Of a DNA stretch of 5,338 nucleotides, positions 1 through 5,134 are shown piece after piece (position 1 is the first letter of the stretch; the number at the start of each line of letters is the position of its first letter). The DNA comes from Bacteroidales bacterium (lineage in GTDB: Bacteria; Bacteroidota; Bacteroidia; Bacteroidales; ML635J-15): assembly GCA_017997855.1 (NCBI GenBank), contig JAGOEF010000138.1:1-5338 (forward strand), written 5' to 3'. Made by a program: the position numbers and the translations under genes. The notes under the pieces are model-generated. The model was not told the origin of the DNA. It ran no database searches and was given only the letters and a program-made list of their open reading frames with translations.

Positions 1-1210
1 TCGCTGCAGCAATCGAATCAGCTGTTGCAACAGCTTTCAGTGAATCAACTGTAGCAGCAACAGCAGCAATGGAATCGGCTTTTAATTTTTCCTTGGCGGC
101 TATTTCTTCAGCACTGGGGCCGCTGTTAGCAACAATTATTCCGATAACAATGCCAAGCACTGCCAGCACTGCCAAAATTATCAGCCAAATCAGCCAGGGT
201 CGTTTGCGCCTTTGGGACGGAATGCTCGGTTTGCCATCATCTGTAGCAGAAACAGTATTATCATTATCCTCGGGTATTGGCGGTTGGGGGATTTTATCTA
301 TGGGCATTTCCTGTGTTTCCTGGCCTTTTCGGAAAGGTATTGGCTCTGGTTTGTGCGCTGCTTCATTTTCAGCAGAAGGCATGGCTTGCCATTGCCCGGT
401 TTTCAGGTAATTGGCGGCAATGCTTTCGAGTTGTCCGGCAGTAGGGCGGTCGTTCGGATTAGGTGCCATGCAGGCGCTCACCATATCATTTATCCCTGCA
501 GAAAATCCATCAGGCAGGTCGGGGATGTCGGCTCCATTGTGTACAGCCAGCCCGCCCATGTTGCCAAAAGGCAGTTCGCCACTGAGCAGTTCGTACATGG
601 TTGCGCCCAGCGCGAAGATGTCGCCTGCGGGCAGGGTAATTTTTTTCTTGCCCCATTTTTCGGGAGGCATATACGCCATTGTTCCCGACGAAACCTTATC
701 ACCCATGCTTTTGGTTAGTGTGCGCCTTATCTGGCTGCTGATGCCAAAATCGGCTAACAGGTAATTATCCTCATTGCCGATCAGGAAATTGTCGGGCTTG
801 ATATCCTGGTGGATGATGGGCGGCTCTTGCCTATGCAGATATGCAAGGGCCGAAGCTGCCTGCTGCATGAAAACTGCCAGTTCATTTTCAGACATTTCGC
901 CAATTTTGTTTAATGCAGAGCCGCTTTTGCAATAGGGCATTACCAGGTACGGAGAACCATCACATTTGCCAAAATAAGAAGGGCGCAATAAATTTGGATG
1001 ATTCAGGTTGAACACCAGTGAATATTCTTTAGAAAAGATCTCAAGTCCCTGGCTGTCGAGCCCGTTTCCAGGAGCGAAGACCTTTAGCGCTACCACCAGA
1101 TTACCAACATCGGTATCCTGCACTTTCCAAACTTCGCTGAACCCACCAACTCCAAGCTGTTGCTGAAGCAGGTACCGATTGTCAAATAAGTTTCCTGTTG
1201 TGAGTTTCAT
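1..1210 (-). CDS. Membrane-anchored Ser/Thr protein kinase, paralogue 1 (C-terminus cut by the left edge)
   Basis: I read 403 residues from the ATG at 1210 before the frame leaves the window. A Hanks-type kinase domain fills about residues 9-270: glycine loop GVGGFSEVW (20-28), ATP-binding Lys43, probable alpha-C Glu62, catalytic loop HQDIKPDN (134-141), DFG at 154-156, PPE at 182-184 and the GDIFALG segment. HQD replaces the usual HRD, so it is a non-RD kinase. A Pro/Glu-rich linker follows, then a transmembrane helix near 340-361 and an Ala-rich spacer with DSI/DSL repeats at about 379, 389 and 398. The kinase should be cytoplasmic and the missing C-terminus extracytoplasmic. By analogy with the paralogue at 2487-4280, that part may be a FISUMP or other lectin-like sensor domain (inference). 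The start lies 17 nt after the stop of the 87-aa gene and matches the paralogue's start, so it is probably the last gene of a minus-strand operon. Substrates are unknown. Confidence 0.93.
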   Translation of the reverse strand, partial: MKLTTGNLFDNRYLLQQQLGVGGFSEVWKVQDTDVGNLVVALKVFAPGNGLDSQGLEIFSKEYSLVFNLNHPNLLRPSYFGKCDGSPYLVMPYCKSGSALNKIGEMSENELAVFMQQAASALAYLHRQEPPIIHQDIKPDNFLIGNEDNYLLADFGISSQIRRTLTKSMGDKVSSGTMAYMPPEKWGKKKITLPAGDIFALGATMYELLSGELPFGNMGGLAVHNGADIPDLPDGFSAGINDMVSACMAPNPNDRPTAGQLESIAANYLKTGQWQAMPSAENEAAHKPEPIPFRKGQETQEMPIDKIPQPPIPEDNDNTVSATDDGKPSIPSQRRKRPWLIWLIILAVLAVLGIVIGIIVANSGPSAEEIAAKEKLKADSIAAVAATVDSLKAVATADSIAAA

Positions 1211-1227
1211 AGGTAATTATTAAAAAA

Positions 1228-1491
1228 TCAGGGTAACAATTCTTTCAACCAGTGCAGGGACTCATCAAAAAGTATCATTCGCTTCAGCAGTTCAACACGA
1301 TATTCTTTTTCACTCAACCCGGGCTTATCGTTTCTGATGCCTGCCAGCATGAGTTCGCGCCCTGCTTCTGCCATGTCGAGCCCCATAATAAAACGTTCTT
1401 CGGGAGTTTTCGACATGATCAGTGAATAATGATAATCATACATTTTCCTGTCGGTGTCGCAGCAATATGATGTTTTTGGTTGTTTGCTCAT
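1228..1491 (-). CDS. Small 87-aa protein partnered with a nucleotidyltransferase
   Basis: This is a small hypothetical protein, predicted mostly helical and soluble, with no signal peptide or membrane segment. A central stretch, SKTPEERFIMGLDMAEAGRE (residues 27-46), is followed by an LMLAGIRNDKPGLSEKEY-type segment and ends near a WLKELLP tail. I weakly recall short proteins with a similar 'SPEER..MG..M...R.L..A' core encoded beside nucleotidyltransferases; I cannot name the family with certainty. Its ATG lies 2 nt after the TAA of the nucleotidyltransferase, so the two are probably translationally coupled and may act as a pair. Two adjacent cysteines (10-11) are visible but do not form a recognisable metal site. 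The pairing suggests an antitoxin or accessory subunit role, which is inference only. Reality as a gene is supported by the tight junctions on both sides and protein-like composition. Confidence 0.82.
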   Translation of the reverse strand: MSKQPKTSYCCDTDRKMYDYHYSLIMSKTPEERFIMGLDMAEAGRELMLAGIRNDKPGLSEKEYRVELLKRMILFDESLHWLKELLP

Positions 1492-1493
1492 AT

Positions 1494-2024
1494 TTATATC
1501 AGATCAAAGGTTTTCAAATTTAATTTATGGCACCATTGTTTGATGTATTCCAAATCAATCGCCGGATTTTTTAATAAAATTGTTATATCCCTCTTGTGTA
1601 GTTCACTTTCTAAAATCTGTATCCAGCGAAGTTTTGATATTATTAAATCTTCTGCCGTTATAACATAAATTTCATTTTTAAATATTTTAAATCGTTTCCG
1701 GCGATGAAACTTGGCAACTTCAAAAATATCATTTGTGTGCACAATAAGATCAATTTTGTAACTGCTTTCGAGGTGTATGATGTTGAACATTCCCTTTCGT
1801 TTAACTTCTTCCCTGATAGTTTGTTCGCTGTAATAATATTTGTTTTTGATATAATGAAGAAAAACTTCAATGTCTTTTTCCTTCATTTCTATTATCAGGT
1901 CAATATCTCTTGTCGCCCGCGGTATTGAGTATATGTTGTAAGCCAGACTCCCGGTGAGCATATACGGTATTTGCATACCCGAGAGGGTTTGAGTGATTTC
2001 GGTGAGTAACGTTTCTAAATACAT
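1494..2024 (-). CDS. Nucleotidyltransferase-fold protein (AbiEii/MNT-like)
   Basis: From the ATG at 2024 this is a 176-aa protein of the pol-beta nucleotidyltransferase superfamily. It shows the family motif GS (25-26) followed by DID (Asp40, Asp42), and a third acidic residue, Asp92, in the strand YKIDLIVH. These are the metal-binding carboxylates expected of an active enzyme that transfers a nucleotide to an RNA, protein or small molecule. The C-terminal ITAEDLIISKLRW stretch (122-134) and the following helical segment are typical of AbiEii/AbiGii-like stand-alone nucleotidyltransferases found in toxin-antitoxin or phage-defence pairs. An upstream ATG at 2078 would add 18 residues with no family character, and a promoter-like site lies between the two ATGs, so 2024 is preferred. 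The gene is clearly more AT-rich than the kinases on either side, which suggests a separate origin. It is followed directly by the 87-aa gene. The substrate cannot be told from sequence. Confidence 0.88.
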   Translation of the reverse strand: MYLETLLTEITQTLSGMQIPYMLTGSLAYNIYSIPRATRDIDLIIEMKEKDIEVFLHYIKNKYYYSEQTIREEVKRKGMFNIIHLESSYKIDLIVHTNDIFEVAKFHRRKRFKIFKNEIYVITAEDLIISKLRWIQILESELHKRDITILLKNPAIDLEYIKQWCHKLNLKTFDLI

Positions 2025-2035
2025 AAAAATTTTTT

Positions 2036-2067
2036 CAAAAATACTGATTTTATTAAATAGCAGCAAG
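2036..2067 (-). promoter_or_regulatory. Possible Bacteroidota-type promoter for the nucleotidyltransferase operon
   Basis: On the minus strand, TATTTTTG (2043-2036) matches the Bacteroidota -7 consensus TAnnTTTG exactly. CTTG (2067-2064) matches 3 of 4 bases of the -33 TTTG, with a 20-nt spacer. The expected transcription start, about 2030, leaves only a few bases before the ATG at 2024, so the mRNA would be nearly leaderless. The region is AT-rich and a chance match is quite possible. Confidence 0.35.
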
Positions 2068-2219
2068 TTAATTATCATTGTAATACAAGTTGATGATGCC
2101 GCAGTCTGATTGACCGGTAATTTTGATGATTTGCTGACAACTTCCCCGATAGTTTCAAAAGGTGCAATTTACATTCAGGTATAGATAGGACAATATGAAG
2201 CTTTCCTTTCGGCATTTTC

Positions 2220-2247
2220 AAAAAAAAATTCGATCGGCTTCGCCGAT
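2220..2247 (-). terminator. Intrinsic terminator for the minus-strand kinase transcript
   Basis: Read on the minus strand, the stem ATCGGC / GCCGAT (2247-2242 and 2238-2233) with a GAA loop is followed by CGAA and then nine T residues (2228-2220). The 6-bp stem is GC-rich in the middle and the T-tract starts four bases after it, so this is a plausible but not ideal rho-independent terminator. It lies 240 bp beyond the kinase stop, with the MITE-like element in between. That suggests the element was inserted between the gene and its terminator. Confidence 0.5.
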
Positions 2248-2248
2248 A

Positions 2249-2453
2249 TTTAGAAACTGTTTTGATTTTAGAGACAATAAATACATAGTATTGATTTTCA
2301 ACATTTACCCCGCCCTAAAGGTCCGAAGGACTCCAATGGAGGAGTGTTGAAAATCAATTTGCTCCCTTTAGGGCTTGGGGCAAACAAATTGATTTTCTAA
2401 TATATTGCATAATTTAAAAAAGAGTAATTAATAAAACCAAAACAGTTTCTAAA
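2249..2453. mobile_element. MITE-like non-autonomous element with 22-bp terminal inverted repeats
   Basis: The left arm, 2249-2270, and right arm, 2432-2453, are inverted repeats matching at 21 of 22 positions; the outer 16 (TTTAGAAACTGTTTTG and its complement) are perfect. The 205-bp interval has no coding frame and contains a second nested inverted repeat, as expected for a palindromic miniature inverted-repeat element or a similar dispersed repeat. I see no convincing target-site duplication, so whether it moved by a transposase is uncertain. If transcribed from the kinase, it would fold into a large hairpin in the 3' untranslated region. Confidence 0.6.
2290..2358. repeat. Nested inverted repeat inside the MITE-like element
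   Basis: ATTGATTTTCAACA (2290-2303) and its perfect complement (2345-2358) form a 14-bp stem. The enclosed loop holds two short hairpins: GTCC-GAA-GGAC at 2321-2331 and CTCC-AAT-GGAG at 2331-2341. A further partly matching pair, CCCTAAAG (2313-2320) and CTTTAGGG (2366-2373), competes with this fold. A third copy of ATTGATTTT lies at about 2388-2396 as a direct repeat. The layered symmetry looks like an RNA or cruciform structure rather than chance. Confidence 0.6.
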
Positions 2454-2486
2454 AATTCAAATAGTCAAATTATCAAATAGACAATT

Positions 2487-4280
2487 TTAGTCCTGGAGGC
2501 AACGAACCGAAATACCCATCTCCTTGCTGCCGTAACTCATGTTAGCATTCTGAGTGAAGCTGTACATGTTCAGGCACCATGCGTGGTCCGTATTGTACTC
2601 CGACGACGACCACCAGAAGTCGTTGATCTCAATGTAGCCAAAAATTCCTTTGTAGCTACGCCAACCGCCCAAAAGAGCAGAAAAACCGCTGCTGCCGCCT
2701 TTTTTAAGGGCATTATACGCATTGGTTCCCCCGCCTCCAAATTTATTTAATAGTGTTTCAAATTCGCTTTTTGAGGGCAAATGCCAGCCCGGGGGGCATG
2801 CTTTCTTAGCTGCTTCCCAGGTGTATAGCCGCCCATATTTACTGCAATTGCTGCTACTGTTGTCATAACACCAACTACCGCTATTTGTAACGTAGTTCAG
2901 GTTTTCGGCCATCCATACCTGATTGCCAATTTTTACGGTTTTGTATGTTTTGCCATCGTGCGGGTCGGTAAAGGTTCCAAAAATAGATACACTTTTATCA
3001 GTGGTTTTTGCTACGGGTGTTTCGCCTACCGGGTTTGCGGTGCCTGTTTTTTTAGATTGTGCTTCAATTTGCGCTACAGAGTCGGCGATAGCAACATATC
3101 GCATAGAATCATCATAAGCCAGTTGTACCTCCGCAATTGAATCCTGTTTGGCTTTGTCTCTGGCAGCCATTTCTTCGTCAGTGGGGCTGCTATTTAGGGC
3201 AACTATGGTAACGATACCGGCAATAATGCCGAGTACCGCAAGTATTATAATCCACCTCAGCCAGGGGCGCCGGCTCTTTTGAGGAGGAAAGCCTGGTTTG
3301 CCATCATCTGCAGCAGAATCAGTATTATCAATGTCATTGGTTATTGGCGGCTTGGGGATTTTATTCACGGGCATTTCCTGTGTTTCCTGGCCTTTTCGCA
3401 CAGGTATTGGCTCTGGTTTGCGCTCTGCTTCTTTTTCAGCAGAAGGCATGGCTTGCCATTGCCCGGTTCTCAGGTAATTGGTTGCAATGCTTTCAAGTTC
3501 CCTGGCAGTGGGGCGCTTGGCAGGGTCAATATCCATGCAGCGCCTCAGTATTTCGTTCAGGGCCTTCGGCAATTCACCCGGAAGATTGGGTATTTGTGCT
3601 CCGCTCAGCAGTACCATTCCTCCGTGGCTTCCAAAAGGCAGATCCCCGGTAAGGAATTCGTACATCGTGGCGCCGAGAGAAAATATATCACCTTCGCTGA
3701 TGATACGTTTATCGGCCGAAAATTTTTCGGGGGGCATATAGGCCAGGGTGCCTGCCGACGACCTGTCGCCCATGCTTTTGGTAAGTGTGCGCCTTATCTG
3801 GCTGCTGATACCGAAGTCGGCCAAAAGGAAATTACCTTTGTTATCGATAAGAAAATTATCAGGTTTGATGTCCTGATGAATAATAGGCGGTGTCTGCTCG
3901 TGCAAATATGCCAAAGCAGAGGCGGCCTGCTGCATAAATACTGCCAGTTCATTTTCGGACATCTCGCCGATCTTATCTAATGCAGAACCATTTTTGCAGT
4001 ATAACATCACTAAGTAAGGTGAGCCGTTATGCTCATCAAAATGGCTTGGGCGCAATAAGCCGGGATGGTATAAATTGAACACCAGCGAATATTCCTTACT
4101 GAATATTTTCAGTCCTTTTTCGTCGAGGCCTTTTTCGGGGGCAAAAACTTTTAAAGCGATTTGCATATCCCCTGCTTTGGTATCCTGGGCAAGCCATACT
4201 TCCGAATATCCCCCTGCCCCAATATATTGTACAAGAAAATACCGATTGGCAAAGAGCGAGCCCTGTTTTAAAACTGACAT
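2487..4280 (-). CDS. Receptor-like Ser/Thr protein kinase with C-terminal FISUMP domain, paralogue 2
   Basis: This is a complete 597-aa one-pass membrane kinase. The Hanks-type kinase domain (about 10-270) has glycine loop GAGGYSEVW (21-29), Lys44, Glu63, catalytic loop HQDIKPDN (135-142), DFG (155-157), PPE (183-185) and GDIFSLG (197-203). A Pro-rich linker leads to a transmembrane helix (about 342-362). After it comes a spacer with DSI/DSM/DSV units near 380, 391 and 400. A Fib_succ_major (FISUMP) domain (about 431-596) has the hallmarks TDPHDGKTYKTVKIGNQVWM, ACPPGWHLPSKSEF and a closing GISVRCLQD. The domain is expected outside the cytoplasm, as a lectin-like sensor (inference). I chose the ATG at 4280 over 4337 because a consensus promoter overlaps the extra 19 codons and the paralogue begins at the same place. 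HQD replaces HRD, as in the paralogue. The last 44 codons are unusually rich in NNC codons. Substrate and ligand are unknown. Confidence 0.95.
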   Translation of the reverse strand: MSVLKQGSLFANRYFLVQYIGAGGYSEVWLAQDTKAGDMQIALKVFAPEKGLDEKGLKIFSKEYSLVFNLYHPGLLRPSHFDEHNGSPYLVMLYCKNGSALDKIGEMSENELAVFMQQAASALAYLHEQTPPIIHQDIKPDNFLIDNKGNFLLADFGISSQIRRTLTKSMGDRSSAGTLAYMPPEKFSADKRIISEGDIFSLGATMYEFLTGDLPFGSHGGMVLLSGAQIPNLPGELPKALNEILRRCMDIDPAKRPTARELESIATNYLRTGQWQAMPSAEKEAERKPEPIPVRKGQETQEMPVNKIPKPPITNDIDNTDSAADDGKPGFPPQKSRRPWLRWIIILAVLGIIAGIVTIVALNSSPTDEEMAARDKAKQDSIAEVQLAYDDSMRYVAIADSVAQIEAQSKKTGTANPVGETPVAKTTDKSVSIFGTFTDPHDGKTYKTVKIGNQVWMAENLNYVTNSGSWCYDNSSSNCSKYGRLYTWEAAKKACPPGWHLPSKSEFETLLNKFGGGGTNAYNALKKGGSSGFSALLGGWRSYKGIFGYIEINDFWWSSSEYNTDHAWCLNMYSFTQNANMSYGSKEMGISVRCLQD

Positions 4281-4306
4281 TTTTCTTTGATTTATTTTTA
4301 AGTTTT

Positions 4307-4338
4307 CAAAAATATGTTTTCTTTGCATAAAAAACAAA
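4307..4338 (-). promoter_or_regulatory. Consensus Bacteroidota-type promoter of the complete kinase gene
   Basis: On the minus strand, TTTG (4338-4335) and TATTTTTG (4314-4307) match the -33 and -7 consensus exactly with a 20-nt spacer, within the usual range. Transcription would start near 4300, leaving a leader of about 20 nt before the ATG at 4280. This position supports that start, because the alternative ATG at 4337 would lie upstream of the transcript. The site lies in the short divergent gap shared with the acyl carrier protein fusion gene. Confidence 0.6.
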
Positions 4339-4343
4339 TAAGT

Positions 4344-5030
4344 ATGAGTTTAGAAAAATATATTATCCCATCGGCGCTGGTTGTTTTGAGCGGAGCTGCC
4401 GGATCTGCGGTTAACCATGATGCCCGGGACATAAAAGCAGGAGACCAAAAACATTGCAGCAAAGACAAACCCACGAAAGAAGAGATACGCAAAAAAATAC
4501 ATTTGATCATCATTGACAAGCTGGGGGTGAAAGTTGAAGAACTCAATGATAAAAAATGGTACACCAAGGACCTGAACGCCGATTCATTAGACACCGTTGA
4601 ACTAATTATGGAATTCGAAAAAGCTTTCGGAATATTCATTTCAGATGATATAGCTGAAAGTATAGCCACCATAGGCGATACGGTAGATATTATTTATGAT
4701 ATACTTTATAACGGCATATCCTTTTTCAGTGAGAAAAATTTTGCCGGCAAAACCCTGATGATGGCGGGTGACTATTATCCGTATTCAGATATGACCGATC
4801 CAGTTGAGGGTGGCGTATCTTCACTCAGGGTACCCAGGGGGTACCGGGTGACATTTTTTGACAAGCCATCATATAAAGGGCAATTTATGTCAGTTACAGC
4901 CCTGGAAACCGAAGTAAAGATCAGCGACCTTTCGGCGGTGCAGCCATCATCAAATATCAAGCTTTCAACAAACAATAATGACTGGGACAATAAAATTGTT
5001 TCTGTAAAAGTTGAGCGCTTTTTAAAGTGA
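4344..5030 (+). CDS. Acyl carrier protein domain fused to a beta/gamma-crystallin domain
   Basis: A 228-aa protein from the ATG at 4344 (an ATG at 4314 would add 10 residues and overlaps the opposing promoter). Residues 7-23 are hydrophobic with one lysine before them, like a short membrane anchor or weak signal peptide. Residues about 44-122 form an acyl carrier protein: an acidic helix bundle with DSLDTVEL (80-87), where Ser81 is the expected 4'-phosphopantetheine attachment site, and FEKAFGIFISDD after it. Residues about 125-227 resemble a beta/gamma-crystallin domain with two Greek-key halves: ISFFSEKNFAGKTL, and VTFFDKPSYKGQFMSV ending in DNKIVSVKVERF. The calcium-site signatures (EGGVSS and DNKIVS) each deviate at a position from the usual N/D-N/D-x-x-S/T-S. 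The ACP would carry an acyl group for an unidentified enzyme; no synthase lies nearby. The gene is divergent from the kinase, with a 63-bp gap. The fusion is clear from sequence; its role is unknown. Confidence 0.88.
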   Translation: MSLEKYIIPSALVVLSGAAGSAVNHDARDIKAGDQKHCSKDKPTKEEIRKKIHLIIIDKLGVKVEELNDKKWYTKDLNADSLDTVELIMEFEKAFGIFISDDIAESIATIGDTVDIIYDILYNGISFFSEKNFAGKTLMMAGDYYPYSDMTDPVEGGVSSLRVPRGYRVTFFDKPSYKGQFMSVTALETEVKISDLSAVQPSSNIKLSTNNNDWDNKIVSVKVERFLK

Positions 5031-5081
5031 ATGCATCATTGTTGTTTATCATTTTTTATCATAACAAGGGCATCAACCCTT

Positions 5082-5127
5082 AAAAAAAACCACCCGGTTT
5101 TCGGCAACGCTACTAACAGGGTGATTT
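5082..5127 (-). terminator. Intrinsic terminator after the FGE-like, AAC-rich frame
   Basis: Read on the minus strand, AAATCACCC (5127-5119) pairs with GGGTGGTTT (5095-5087): nine base pairs with one G-T wobble and a 23-nt loop. It is followed by a T-tract covering 5089-5082, three bases of which belong to the stem. It begins 7 nt after the stop codon at 5135. The plus-strand reading has no T-tract, so it serves the minus strand and marks the 3' end of whatever RNA crosses the AAC-rich segment. Confidence 0.65.
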
Positions 5128-5134
5128 CAGAAAA

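Larger units (their letters stand above)
2025..2486. other. Gene-free stretch between the nucleotidyltransferase and the complete kinase
   Basis: This 462-bp AT-rich stretch has no credible coding frame on either strand. From left to right it holds the possible promoter (2036-2067), about 150 bp in which I see nothing recognisable, a hairpin plus T-tract (2220-2247) and a MITE-like element (2249-2453). The remaining 33 bp lead into the kinase stop codon. No tRNA, riboswitch or CRISPR-like structure is evident. Confidence 0.6.

Noticed and set aside
212..718. Plus-strand open frame of 168 codons
   Set aside because: It is antisense to the first kinase. A similar frame at 3279-3980 is antisense to the second kinase at the same place, so the likeness simply follows from kinase duplication.
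2024..2078. Nucleotidyltransferase start at 2078
   Set aside because: The 18 extra residues have no family likeness and a promoter-like site falls inside them; 2024 fits better, though 2078 is not excluded.
2490..2621. Kinase FISUMP C-terminus as the variable repeat of the template at 5213-5338
   Set aside because: The two segments share no alignable backbone (RGGSW/GFRLVL versus WSSSE/GISVRCL), so this template cannot be its donor; only a different template could be.
3279..3980. Plus-strand open frame of 233 codons
   Set aside because: It is a shadow of the kinase linker and kinase domain on the other strand; its protein is rich in Arg, Cys, Phe and His with no family character.
4286..4320. 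Plus-strand promoter for the ACP-crystallin gene
   Set aside because: The -7 match is imperfect (TATGTTTT) and the spacer is 23 nt, longer than usual; too weak to annotate.
4298..4672. Minus-strand open frame of 124 codons
   Set aside because: It is antisense to the well-supported acyl carrier protein domain and overlaps the kinase promoter.
4829..4845. GGTACCC-AGG-GGGTACC palindrome
   Set aside because: It lies within the crystallin-domain coding sequence and fits its codons; with no T-tract or operator context it is best taken as chance.
5066..5081. AAGGG / CCCTT hairpin as a terminator of the plus-strand gene
   Set aside because: The plus-strand reading is followed by A residues rather than T residues and the stem is only 5 bp. 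No clear plus-strand terminator is visible after 5030.
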